Shown here: piece by piece, positions 1-10,900 of the stretch
How positions within the stretch are numbered: the first letter of the stretch is position 1
Layout of the letters: each line of letters begins with the position of its first letter
Assembly (NCBI GenBank): GCA_039621445.1
Contig: CP154955.1
Coordinates: forward strand, 23,150,064 to 23,214,063
Length of the DNA: 64,000 nucleotides
Direction of reading: 5' to 3'
Origin: Euglena gracilis
Lineage: Eukaryota; Euglenida; Euglenophyceae; Euglenales
Translations under genes and position numbers: made by a program
The notes under the pieces: generated by a model
Told to the model about the DNA's origin: nothing
What the model saw: only the letters and a program-made list of their open reading frames with translations
Database searches by the model: none

Positions 1-727
1 TGGTAAGGGAATTCACTCTTTCTGATGTCAAAGGTCTTTTTCCATCCAAAGACCACAACAAATTATTTTTGTGCCCAACCATGTGGGCTGTCCTTTCCAC
101 ATACTCTTTCAATAAATGCCAGGGGCTTATGAGTGGGGTGTGTGGCAAATTTAAAATTTCTTCCCATCTTGGGAACTGCCACCCTTTCCTTTGCAATAAA
201 ATGAAAAATTTTCATCCCACGAAACTGATTTTTCGCTGTGTCCTGGCTAAATCAACCCCCCGGTGGAGGGCCAAAAGCCTCCAACAAATGATGAGTCTGT
301 TTCTGAGCTCTTTCACAGAGAATTCTGAGAGGGGTCTTGATTGTCTGATGATGTTGTCTAGAAAATCAGTGGGGTCCCAGAAATGGGCATACTTGCAGAC
401 ATGGGAATTCCATTTACTTTTCAATGGAGACAAAAGAGGGGAGAACCTCAATGACCCAAACCCTGGGAGTAATAAAACTGCTGCATATGCATTTCTTGCA
501 GTGTTGAGGCTGTGGGAAGCCAGATCAAGGATGGCCTCGGCCATCTTGTGGACTGTGCAGTCCTGCAGGGGCACCCCTTTGTGCAACAAGTGGCCCACCA
601 ATGTCCAGAATGCTGAGTCATATCTCTTGACATTTCCCAGATTTTTTATGTAAGTGTCGATACTGGACATCGAAACTTCCTGGGATTGTAATATTTGCCT
701 GACACAATCAAGCAGGCCAAATCCCAC
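1..727 (-). pseudogene. Tyrosine recombinase, N-terminal and early catalytic part (partial, frameshifted)
   Basis: The frame from 727 to the TGA at 212 encodes a helical core-binding region, then a segment typical of the start of the YR catalytic domain (LALHRGVDLAR, with the first catalytic Arg). After the stop the homologous reading continues in another frame to the window edge and includes KRPLTSERVN, which resembles the segment leading to the central catalytic box of DIRS recombinases. The His-x-x-Arg and Tyr boxes would lie outside the window. It would integrate a circular cDNA without target-site duplication. The frameshift near 212-230 makes this copy inactive unless it is an assembly error. 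Confidence 0.75.
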
Positions 728-826
728 CTTGGGGGGGCATCTCCTCCCCCCAGCAGTTGGTGAACAGACCCCACTGGGGGGGTACCAGTAAAACTCTGCT
801 GCCTGGCTGTCTGATTGACATTAATT

Positions 827-2400
827 GGCGCCACCATGATGTCGAAGCCCAGTGGGGTACAATCAACAGACATTGCAGGTCTGGGATTAACATTACTCTC
901 TGAACCCACTGGGGAATGATGCTCCAGGGGGGGTTTGCATAAACTGGGGGGAGGCCCCTCAAATCTGCCTTTAAGGCATCCACCAGCAAAGCCCCTTGGT
1001 GGGGGTATCGACAAACAAATTTGGGGAATTTTTTGTTGCTGGGTGTGCAAAACATGTCCACCTCTGGGGTGATGTCCTTTCTGAAAAATTGAACAATTTG
1101 GTGAAAGATGTTTAGGTTTAGGGTATAATCCCCTGGGTCCTTTTGCTCCCTGGTCAGGGAGTCTGCCAATTGCTCCTTTGTGGGAACCCAAACCACCTGC
1201 AAATTGATTTGCTTCTCTTGGCAATGATACAGCAGGGGTTTTAAGATGGAATTTAGGTACGGCTTTTTGCCTCCCCACTTTGTTAGATAACTTACAGCCA
1301 CTTGGCTGTCCACATGAAGCACAATTGTTTGCCTTGGTTTGGCTAGTGCTTTTACAGTTTCCACTGCAGCCTGCAACTCTTTTTGATTGATATGAAGGAC
1401 ATGCAAGTCCCTCCAAAAATCTTGCACCTTTTGCCCTGAATCTTTGTCCAGCCCCCCCCATTGCCAGGTGCTGCTGTCCGAAAAGAGTTTTTGAGAGGCC
1501 TGGGATTGAAATGCTCTGCCAACACCTGGCTGTAAAAATGCTTTTAATTCCACAATTTGATCCTTGACCCCCTGGGGAATGGTTAGGGTGTGGTCCCAAC
1601 CCCACTTTGTGTGCAGATCCACCATTTTGCAAAGTTGATCTGTCAGAATTCTGAGAAATGGCATGGATACTAAATAACTTCTGACTTGTCCCACAATAGA
1701 GCTGAGTTTTCTGCAGCTCATTTTTTGTGCTGTGAGCACTTTGCCTAGCTCCTTCCTTAAGGATTTCAATTTTTCCTGAGGAATTTCCAGTTGGCCTTTT
1801 TTCAAATTGATCCATTGGCCCAAATGCTTTATTTCCTGTGTGGGTTCCAAACAGGATTTGGGGAGGTTTAATCTGAAACCTGCCAGTAGGAGATCTTTTT
1901 TCACTTCTGCCAAATGTTGGGCTGCTGTCTTTTTGCTGGGGGCTAACAGCAAAATGTCGTCCAGGTAGATGAAAACCACTTTTCCCTCCTTTCTCCATTT
2001 TCTTTCCCAGACTCTCATGAGAGTCATGAATTTTTGTGGCAGGCTGCTGATGCCAAAGCATGCAGCCTGAAACTGCCAAGTTTCCCCCCCCCACTTGCAT
2101 GCAAACATGTTTTTCCAGGCTGCTGTGCAGCTTGAGGTGAAAATAAGCATCTTTCAGATCTATTTTTCCACAGAACCAACCCTTTCTCAAATATGGGAAG
2201 ATGCTTCCCATGTGTTCCAGTCTGAACTTCTGGGGGTGAAATGGTGATTTAACTGTCGACAGTCCGAAATTAGTCTTTCCTTTGTCTTTTCCCCCTCCTT
2301 TTTGGAAATAATGAAATAAGGGACAAAATGTTTTGCCTCCTCTGGGGGGATTTGCCTGGTTGCCCCTGCACATTCGTATTTTCTCAGAATTTTTTGGGCA
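827..2400 (-). pseudogene. Reverse transcriptase - RNase H - Dam-like methyltransferase (frameshifted)
   Basis: Three minus-strand frames join into one polyprotein. RT motif A (KIDLKDAYFHL) is in one frame (about 2130-2165). Motif B (FGISSLPQKF) and the catalytic YLDD box (about 1960) are in the frame open from 2150 to 708. RNase H follows, with DSST, an acidic KELQAAVE segment, HVDSQVAV and a C-terminal ADSLTR (about 1140-1480). A Dam-type methyltransferase domain follows, with DMFCTPSNKK and the catalytic NPPW box (about 830-1065). The frame changes near 2232-2236 and inside a C9 tract at 2094-2102. Because both sites are homopolymers, either decay or assembly error could explain them. Key catalytic residues of RT and RNase H are intact. 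Confidence 0.85.
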
Positions 2401-3563
2401 GTCATTATTTCTTGGGGGGTTTTGAAGGGAACTTTTAAGGACATCTGAGGGGGGAGGGGAAGATCTGCCATAACTCCCTCCCTTATCAGGTTTAATACCT
2501 CTCTGCTGGCACCTGCTTTGACCCAATGGGGAATGCTGGCCTGCAGGGCCTTGTAGGGGGGCACCCCTGGGTGTAATGTGTCTGGGGATTCCACAGGCCC
2601 CATCACTGGGGTCCTTCCCCCTGGTTGCCCCATCACTGGGGTCACCCCTGGCTGCCCCATCACTGAGGCTGCAGCTGGCCCTGCCATAGGGCTTCCCAAA
2701 TACAGGCTTTCCCCCTGTTTCTGAATGATGGGGGAAGGTCTGTGTCTGCAGTGGGGAGGTACATATAAAGCTGGGATGCCTGTGCTGATTATTTTCTGGG
2801 GGGGGGGCCTGTCTGAGCCAATCTTGGGCCTCCCCCCCAAGGGCTGATGTGGTGATTGTATTGGCCACCATTTGCCTTCAGGGCCATTTGGCCTCCATTG
2901 GCCTTCTCTCCAGGACTTCTCTTGTCTCTTCTCTGTCCCTCTTGATTCCCCATATAAGCCACCATGGCCTGTTTTTGGCATTGGCTTGCTGCCCCTGGGG
3001 GGTTTGTGTCTGAAATTCCTGGGGGGAAAGTTGGACATACCTTTCCCCAATTGGACCTTTCCAGGCTGGGATACTGGCTGCCATAGCCTTGCCCCTGGGC
3101 CCACTGCCCTCTTGAATGATGGCTGCCATAGCCTTGATTCTGGACTCCAGGTCATTTTTGATGATGGCTGCCATAGCCTTGATGATGACTTGAATCCCTT
3201 GTATTTCTGATATTTGTTGAAAGGCTGCCATAGCCCTTGCCTTGTCCCCTGGAAGGGGGGGGACTTAGAAAAAGGGGGGGAGTTTGTTGGACCTGTGATG
3301 GTAATTCCCTTCTGTCTTCTTGTCTTCCTGACCACAGTTGTCCATGATCCAAGGCCATTCTCATGTTGAGTGGGGGATTTTGAAATCTCTGATGTGGTGG
3401 GGGGTGGGGGGGTTGCGATGGCCACGGACTGACGTGTTGCTGCCGCCCCTCCAGCTTCTGCAGCTGCTGCTGTGCCTCCACCTTCCCCAGCTTCAGATGC
3501 CTTCTTGGAAGTTCTTCGAGGTTCTCCTTGGCAGTCCGATTTTCTTTCAGATTCATTCTTCAT
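2187..3563 (-). CDS. gag-like ORF running into the reverse transcriptase N-terminus
   Basis: This is a 458-codon ORF starting at ATG 3563. The N-terminal third is disordered and rich in Ala, Gly, Pro and Lys. A middle section has four short repeats with the core LWQP, about 17 residues apart, encoded by repeated GGCTGCCATAGCC on the plus strand (3067-3240). A further section repeats PVMGQPG-like units (plus-strand CCCATCACTGGGGT, 2580-2665). The last 70 codons already read as the RT fingers (ISKKEGEKTKERLISDCRQL). The frame is then lost near 2232-2236, where a G5 tract interrupts the coding frame. No CCHC zinc knuckle is seen. Gag identity rests on position and composition. Confidence 0.7.
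   Translation of the reverse strand: MKNESERKSDCQGEPRRTSKKASEAGEGGGTAAAAEAGGAAATRQSVAIATPPPPTTSEISKSPTQHENGLGSWTTVVRKTRRQKGITITGPTNSPPFSKSPPFQGTRQGLWQPFNKYQKYKGFKSSSRLWQPSSKMTWSPESRLWQPSFKRAVGPGARLWQPVSQPGKVQLGKGMSNFPPRNFRHKPPRGSKPMPKTGHGGLYGESRGTEKRQEKSWREGQWRPNGPEGKWWPIQSPHQPLGGRPKIGSDRPPPQKIISTGIPALYVPPHCRHRPSPIIQKQGESLYLGSPMAGPAAASVMGQPGVTPVMGQPGGRTPVMGPVESPDTLHPGVPPYKALQASIPHWVKAGASREVLNLIREGVMADLPLPPQMSLKVPFKTPQEIMTAQKILRKYECAGATRQIPPEEAKHFVPYFIISKKEGEKTKERLISDCRQLNHHFTPRSSDWNTWEASSHI
3067..3240 (-). repeat. In-frame coding minisatellite in gag (LWQP repeats)
   Basis: Four copies of plus-strand GGCTGCCATAGCC, spaced about 50-60 bp, lie inside the gag-like ORF and encode repeats with an R/G-L-W-Q-P core. 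Spacing keeps the reading frame. Confidence 0.75.
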
Positions 3564-3599
3564 GGAAGTCCAGTTTTTGATCTTGTCTTAGTATTTGCA

Positions 3600-3775
3600 A
3601 TGCTTCTGGAAATAATTCCAGTTGAGCTCGAAGAGTTGAATTCTTCATCCAGGAAGTTGAAGATCCGAAAAAAGTTCGCTCCACCAGTTGATAAAGTGAT
3701 TGTAGTTCGTGAATGTAGTACTCCTCGTAAATAATTTCACTTGAACTCGTTGAAGTAAAATTCTTTCTCCTTGAG
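3600..3775. repeat. Diverged direct repeat in the retroelement leader
   Basis: Segments near 3607-3650 and 3728-3772 share the pattern AAATAATT-C(A/C)(A/G)TTGA(A/G)CTCG, then an AATTCTT(C/T) box, at a distance of about 120 bp. They may be part of the terminal-repeat system of the DIRS-like element. The full element end was not found. Confidence 0.4.
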
Positions 3776-3790
3776 GTCGAAGGGCAGAAT

Positions 3791-4698
3791 TAGGAATCAG
3801 CCAACTCCGGCAACAAAAAGCAGTAAGAAGCACCCCCCGCGCACGCACAAACACACCAGAACAGAACAGCCGGCAAAGAAAGCAGGACCTCACCATCTCG
3901 CAGTGCGGAGCCCGATTGGTCGTCACGTCCCCAAGTTGGAGCAGCATCGTCAGCCACCTCCGGCGAGGCGGCACTAAGCAGGGACTCCTAGCCCAACGCA
4001 GAAAACAATCGACACAACACCGCTGGCGAGCAAGGCATGGCCTCGCAAGGTCTTTGTGCTTCGCCCTCGGCGCTGCCGGTTTTCCTCGAGGGAGTACGAG
4101 CCGATCCCCCCCTTCTTTCACCCTAGGGACAGTGGGAACCAGGCAAGGGTGTCAGCCCTTCAAGGCAAGGGCCATCAATTCAGGGCTATTCGTCGGCGTA
4201 TTGAGTGCAACGCCTCTCTCGTAGCGGCGTAAACAATGCTGGAGGCAAATGAACCCACGAATAAACAACCCAGCTGTGAAAAAAGTTTGAAAAACATAAT
4301 TTCGTGATTTTTGGGAACACACTTTCCAAAAGATCACAAATTGTCTGCCAAAGTAATGGAAAACAAACAAACAAAAGTGATTTGGCCTGCTGAAAAACGA
4401 CAAAAAAATCCGTAAACTTTCCAAGTCGAAACTGGTGTATTGCGGGGGGGGGGACAACAAAAAAGGACGAAAAAATAACACAAATTTTCTGCCAAAATGA
4501 AAAAAAAATGCAAACAGAAAAACTTGTGTTTGCGTCCCTCAAATAATAACAATGGGGAATGGAAAATGGACTGGACAGGGAAAGGGGGCGACAATGCAAT
4601 TGTCTGGTGTCACAAACTGGAATCCTGACGAGGAAAAATCAGCATAACTGATGACACGCGCTGCGCAGCACAGAAACAAGGAAACTGATCAGACGGCT
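3791..4698. other. Region between the retroelement and the last exon of the giant gene
   Basis: I find no supported gene here. The DNA is GC-rich to about 4200, then AT-rich with A-runs. A minus-strand ORF of 158 codons (3645-4121) has no recognisable domain and overlaps the element leader. The poly-A/3' end of the giant gene should fall in 4200-4698, but I cannot place a signal with confidence. Confidence 0.4.
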
Positions 4699-4904
4699 TC
4701 ATGATGGCAGTGCTGGGAGTGCCAGGCATTCAGTGAAAGCCTGGGCGACCTTGAGTGCTGGACGCATGGCAGAACCGAAGCAGTCACGCAAAGGAAGACC
4801 CTCCCCAGCCGCCACGGCCAAGCCAATGGCGCCGGGGGAGATATTGATCGCCGCCTCGAAAGGAGTTCGGGTTCCATCCGGTTGTCGAGAGGGAATTCCA
4901 GCAC
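4699..4904 (-). CDS. E48: terminal exon with stop codon
   Basis: Acceptor CCGCACCAG, phase 1 in (matches E47), 67 codons and TGA at 4699-4701. Contains [40 protein letters not shown] and ends LPALPS. The phase fit and open frame make it the best candidate last exon; a missing exon in 4905-6221 is possible. Confidence 0.55.
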
Positions 4905-7730
4905 CTGGTGCGGGGGCCCGCAAGGCTGTACAGCGAAGACTGGTGGGGGGGAGATGGTTGACCCCCTACCCGGTTCCCGGCATTCCTAAAGAGCCCCCGG
5001 GGTTTCACACCGAGTGGGTCAACGTCTCTTCTTCCTTTCCGCTTGGAGAAGGGAAAGGGCCGTGTGCAGGGGAATTCGGGTTGGGATTTGGGTTTGGTTT
5101 GGGAATGGCTTTGATGGATTTGCCATTCACAGAGGGAACCACTGGCAGAAATGGCGGGAACACAGAAATGAGAAAGGAAGGGATGCGGCTTGAAAGAAAA
5201 TAATACAAGATATAGACTGGTGGTGCTGCGGGCACCACTTGGCCACAGGAGAAGCATTCGAGGGAGAGAGGGCAGCGAGGACGTGTGGAGCGCCAGTGCA
5301 GGCGTGTCACAGTGGGCGAAGATTGTTGCTCAAATGTGTCCGCCGCTGGCTGCAGCAAGGGAAAAACAAAATGGGAAAGACAAGGGGTCCGCTCCACAGG
5401 CAACGCCCCCCTGATGAGAACGATCCTTTGTTTTCCTGTTGTTTTTAGGTTCGTTATGGTGTCGATTTGAGGCCATCTTGGCTGTGCGCGTTTGGTTGCG
5501 GAAATTTGATTTTACCGCCTGCCCAATATTAACTCCCCCCCTCAGGTTGTTGGGTTAAACCCCCGGGAAGAACTACCGCCGAAATATAAAACCAGAGGTT
5601 TTATATTTGGGGGAGGCATGCACATCATTAGACGACTCAGTGGTTTAAAAAAAGCCGGGATGCTTTCGACAAAAATTTTAAAAAACCACACCAACCCAAA
5701 TTTCACCATTACTTGGCAAAATTCCACCCAATGACCATTTTTTTGTGCAAAAACTGTCAAAGTCATGACTGAAATGCCATGAAATGATGAAATTATTTGG
5801 GATTTTTTTCCCGTCGTGCCGCTGACTGCGGTGCCTGTCAGCGATTGCAGTCAGTGTTTTCCCGGGGGGGGGGGGTACATTTGGACGAAATTTCAAGATG
5901 CAGGGGGTCTTATGTTTGGGGGGGGGTTGCATTTGGGGGCTAACGGATTCTTTTCAAGCACCAATGGTGGGGCACTTGGGGGACCTTGAAGTATGCAGCC
6001 ACCAGCTGACAGTATTCGACTGCTTGGCCTTATTTTCCAACAGGAATGTTGGGGCGAGCATAACCCCCATATGTGCAGACGCCCTTCAAAATGGGACGTA
6101 TTCTTCAAGTGCGGTGCGCCGGGAAATCTCATAGGGAAACACACCATAGCGCTACAAACACACACCGCGGGCACACGCACATGCCCCCGCCACCCGGGCA
6201 GCCAACCGCCATGGACCACACCGGAGGACCAGTCACTCTCGTCCTCGTCCTCGCTCCCGGAGACCAGCGCCTCGCTGGGGTCGGCATCGAACCCGTCCAT
6301 CAGCTGGACGCTGCCGCAGACGCTGGCCATGCTGACCTCTGCGGTGGCCGGGGGGGGGGGGGGCGGTGCATCGGTGGGTACGCAGGTCAATGGTGTGCCC
6401 CTTTGGACACCAACGATACCGAGAGAAATCGCACTTCAGGAAGGGGGTTTGTTTTCCTGTGATATTTGTGACCCTGCCTGCAGAATCCATTCTCACGGTT
6501 GGCAATTGTTTGAGATCAGGGTTGTGATGCGCGACAAAAAGTCCACCCGCTAAGACCTTGGGACCTTGCTACAACCAACTGCCGGGGAGAAATGGAGGGG
6601 ATGCACACCGTCAGAGTCGGAGGGCACAAAGATGACTTCGCTGATCTCGGAGAGGCACATGTCCATCATCGTGGCCGCCGGGCTGGACCCCGCAGAGCCA
6701 GCCTCGGCTGGGCCGGGGTCGGGGCCGTCCCCAGCCACAGCCGCCCCCCTGTCGGGGCAGGGCCCCTCCCGCACTGCCACCACTCGGGACCCCCAAACAC
6801 ATGGGTGTGGGGCTGTGGGGGAAGCACCTCCCCATCCCCCAGCCAGGTGGAGCTGCCCGGGGGTGGGGGGGGGGGCTGGTCGTCTGCGTTGCCCCATGGC
6901 GGGCGGGCCACGGTGTCCATCGCGACGCACTCACTCGGGTCCTCCACGCTGTCGTCCATCCGCTGGACGGACAGGTCGCACCGCGGCGCGGCCAACCCCT
7001 GCCCCTGCCGCACGCTGCTACGCGTCAAGCCCCGGTGCTTCGAGCCTGGGGGGGCAAAGAGTGAAATTGGGGACGTGTTGGGGACGTGTCACAAGGTGAG
7101 CGGCGGGGCCGAGAAAAGGTTTGCCTGTCTGCTTGGCCTCTGCCTGCCGTGGGCAGAGCGCCACCCGGGGCAGAGGGCAGACCCGACGGTTTCGGCGGCG
7201 GAGGGGAAGCCAGCGTCGGCGGGTCCATCCAGTACGCCTCGGGGGAGTCGTCGCAGCGGTCCATCCAGTCCGCCGGGGGGTCGTGGGGGCGCCGGTTGGC
7301 GGGATCTGCAGGGGCAGACATGCAATGGGGAGGCCACGGGGTTCCGACACGGAACTGCACCACCGGCGGGCACCAAAGGCACCACAACCGCGCTGAAAGG
7401 GGCGATCACACATCGAGAAGCCAACCCCAACCCCCCGTCGGGCGGACGGACCACCAACCCTCCGTGCGAGGCATGACAACCCGATGACGGTTCGGCAAGG
7501 CGGGGGGGGGGGGGGGCAGGGCAGACTGCGAGAGCCGGGCCTGTCCATCACAGTGGCGGCCAGCGACGCCTGCACCGTGGTGTCCATCAGCTCCGGTTGG
7601 CCAAGGTCTGGGGAAGGACCAGTCCCAGCGGCAAGGGTGTGTGTGCGCGTGTGTGTGTTGTGTGGGTGTGTGTGTGTGTGTGTGTGTGTTGTGTGTGTGT
7701 GTGTGTGTTGTGTGTGTGTGTGTGTGTGCG

Positions 7731-7765
<35 letters not shown>

Positions 7766-7829
7766 CATGTGTGTGTGCATGTGTGTGTGTGTTTTGTGTG
7801 TGTGTGCGTGTGTTGTGTGTGTGCGTGTG

Positions 7830-7867
<38 letters not shown>

Positions 7868-7903
7868 ATGTGTGTGTGTGTGTGTGTATTGTGTGTGCGT
7901 GTG

Positions 7904-7989
<86 letters not shown>

Positions 7990-10900
7990 ACACAAAAAGG
8001 TTGGGGTTTTCAATATATCCAACGATGTACGAAGGCAGCCCCACAACGAGACCATGGAGGCTGAATGCAGACACCCTGGAATAACAATCCTGGCTGAATT
8101 CCAAAATGCCATCACCAGCCTGGTCAGACAGACACATTCTTTATAGCACCGGATCAAGAACTCTTCGACAAATGCAGTGTTGTTATTTCGCCCATAAAAC
8201 CACCCTGTTCCAAATGCCTTCAGCTTCCTCACTCTGAATCGCCCTCCGCTGCACAACCATTTTTTGGGCACTCAGCCTCCCCAAATCAGATTGCAAGGTA
8301 CTAACAGGAAAAAAAGAAGCGGCTGACAGGACGCATACTTCCAGCATGATTCTAAGAAAGGCAGACAAAAATTATAGAAGACAAAAATTACGAGGGAAAG
8401 AATGGGAAATGTTGATTTTGAAAAGAAAATGTGAGGTGATTAAAGGTTTCAGGGGAAATGGGGGTAGATTTTTTCAGTCACAATGAAGAATTTTTGGCAA
8501 AAGTCAACTCGAAATTCTAGAAAATGATCAAAATGAACTTCTGGTGGTCCTTGCTGTGATTTTCAAAATAAACCCAAAAATTGATAATACTAACACCGTA
8601 TTATATTTTTTGAGTGAAATTTGACCACCCCTGAGAGTGACTCCATGAAAGGGTGTCGGGAAAAAAACAAGGGGAAAATAATGACAGATTTGGGGGTTTC
8701 CCATAATTTTTGTCTGTCGTATTTTTTGTCCAGGCTGTAGTACTAGCATCAGGGATTGACTGTTGTGGTGGGGGGCTTGGGGCGACACCCCCCTTTCCTG
8801 CCCAGGGTCAGGCCACAAATGTTGTTGTTTTTTTCTTCACAGAAAGCCATTTTTCGAAAAGAGAAAAATGCCGCCAGATGGCAGACCTTCCACTGACCAG
8901 GGTACGTGCAACCCTTGGGGAGAGGCTCGATTCGAGGAGGGTCGGAAGGCTTGGGGGGACCACACCAGAGACCAGCGTGTCTGCTTCCTGGCGAGGTGCC
9001 CAGCGGCTGGGGGACCGCCCGCGCCGTCCGCCTGCGGCGAGACGCACGAGGCTGCCGGCCCCGGATGAGGCCACCGCCACACAGGGGCAACGCATCAGCG
9101 GTGGGCTTGCGGCTGACCCCTTGCGGGGGGGGGGGGGGCACGGAGGCACAGACCCGGGGGGTAGGGTGGCCGGGCCACGGCGTCGTCCATGAGGGTGGCA
9201 CTGGGGTCGTGGGGAAGGCCGTCCATCCAGGCGACGACGTCCCGCGTCTGCCGGCGCTGCCGCAGGCCTGGATTAGGTTTGGGGGAGAGGGCTGGCGGCC
9301 ACATTAGAAAGGGGGAAAGGCAAGGCACAACTGTGCACCGAGGTCGCAACAGCGCGCTGAAAACAAAACGATGGGCAGCCAAAATGGAGGTCCTCCCCCG
9401 CCACACACACCCGCCAGCTGTCGCCGGCGCCGTAGCCGCAGCCCATCCATCATCAGCACCGCGGGCAGCCCGGCGTCGGTGTCCATCCAGTCCGGGGACT
9501 CCCCGCGGGGCCCCGGGGCCCCTGAGCACCGCATGGTAATACAGTGCCCGGAGGAGGGCCAATGGGTAGTGCCCCAGGCCACAGCAACTCAAGCGCCAAA
9601 GAGTGTCCCCTCCCAAGGTCTGCGTGCGTTGGCTCGTCCATGCTGCCACAACAATACTCCCAGACTCAGCAATGCCCGTGAGTGCACATGCCACACACAC
9701 ACACACACAATACACAACAGAAACACACAAAACACAGCACAACGCGCGCACGCACACAGACAAAACACAACATACACAACACACACACACACACACACAC
9801 ACACCCACATGCAAAGAGAGCGGAGAGGGGGGCACCACCCCACACACACCATGTGGACAGGGGGACTGTGGGGACGGACTGCGGGCCGGAGAGGGCTGGC
9901 AGGCACTCGGTAGCCACGCCGCCAACCGTGGGTCGATGCGCGGCGGAGTGGCGGCCCCTGGAGAGCACCCCAGGAAAGGCAAAGGGCAAACTTTGTGTCT
10001 TTCCATCCCATGTCGAGTGCGTTCCATTTCAACCGCAATTTTTGGATCGGTTCCAGGCTTCTTTTTACCAACCTGGGGGGGGGTACGGTATGTTGCCTGC
10101 CCATACAGGTCGGTTTCGGCCCCCAGCGCCTGCCGATCCAGCCAATTCTCACTTTGAAAATTGAAAAAATGGCCCTTTCGTGCCTCGGCTTCGGTGCCAG
10201 GGAGCACAACCCACCCCAAACTCGACCCCCCCCCACAGAGGGTCGAAAGTCCTTGCCTACGCAAGGCACCCACCCGGGGGGGGGGGGTGCGACAAAGCGG
10301 GTGTGAAGGAGCCTGACCGTTTCCCCAGTTTCATCTGTGCTGGCACCGAAATTGTTTTGGTTGGACACAGCCAAAAGGGGCTAGCTGGGTTCGCAGCCCC
10401 AAACGCACCCAAGCATGCTGGGTGTCGGCATGGTACTGGGGGGGAACGCCCCCCAGCGGGCAACACGCCTGGGGGAAGGCCTCTGCCGGCAATGACCGTC
10501 GGGTCCATCAGCACCGGGTCCAGGCCGTCGCGGTCCAGCCCGTCCATCCAGTCCGGCGTCTCGGACCGTCGGCCTGGGTCGGGTCGAAAACGGAGGCGCA
10601 CAGTCCGCTCCGAGGCGGCGTCGGGCAGAACTCCGGTCCCCCCCACGGCGGTTCTAAAAACCTCACGACCCGCAAGACCTCCGCCCCTTTCCCAAAAGAC
10701 GTCCCTGCCAGGGACAGCCGAGGCACCACGCACCTATCGGGCTGGCTCACCGCCAGCCCCGACGTCCCCCAGACCACTACCCTTTGGGAGGCCCCTCGCA
10801 CGGTCACGCATGCGAGGGCTGCTGCGCTGGTCCAAACCCCACAGCCGGGGCAGCGGCGGCAGCCGGCCAGCGGTCAAAGAGGCACACCGCCCGCGGGGGA

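Larger units (their letters stand above)
1..3790 (-). mobile_element. DIRS-type (tyrosine-recombinase) retrotransposon, truncated by the window edge and frameshifted
   Basis: On the minus strand, in order: a low-complexity gag-like ORF, reverse transcriptase, RNase H, a Dam-like N6-adenine methyltransferase domain, and the start of a tyrosine recombinase. This order (RT-RH-MT-YR, no DDE integrase, no protease seen) is characteristic of DIRS1-like elements. The recombinase ORF (from 727) overlaps the end of the polymerase ORF (stop at 708) by about 20 bp in another frame, as is common in this group. The 5' flank (3600-3775) has two diverged direct repeats about 120 bp apart. The 3' part runs off the window, so terminal and internal complementary repeats cannot be checked. 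At least three frameshifts are visible, two of them in G/C homopolymers (2232-2236 and 2094-2102). Confidence 0.85.

Noticed and set aside
3645-4121. 158-codon minus-strand ORF upstream of gag
   Set aside because: No domain; probably leader of the retroelement and flank.
4733-5203. 156-codon plus-strand ORF
   Set aside because: Antisense shadow of terminal exon E48 and adjacent sequence; no domain.
7484-8146. Long Cys/Val (plus) and His/Thr (minus) ORFs
   Set aside because: They are translations of a (GT)n microsatellite.
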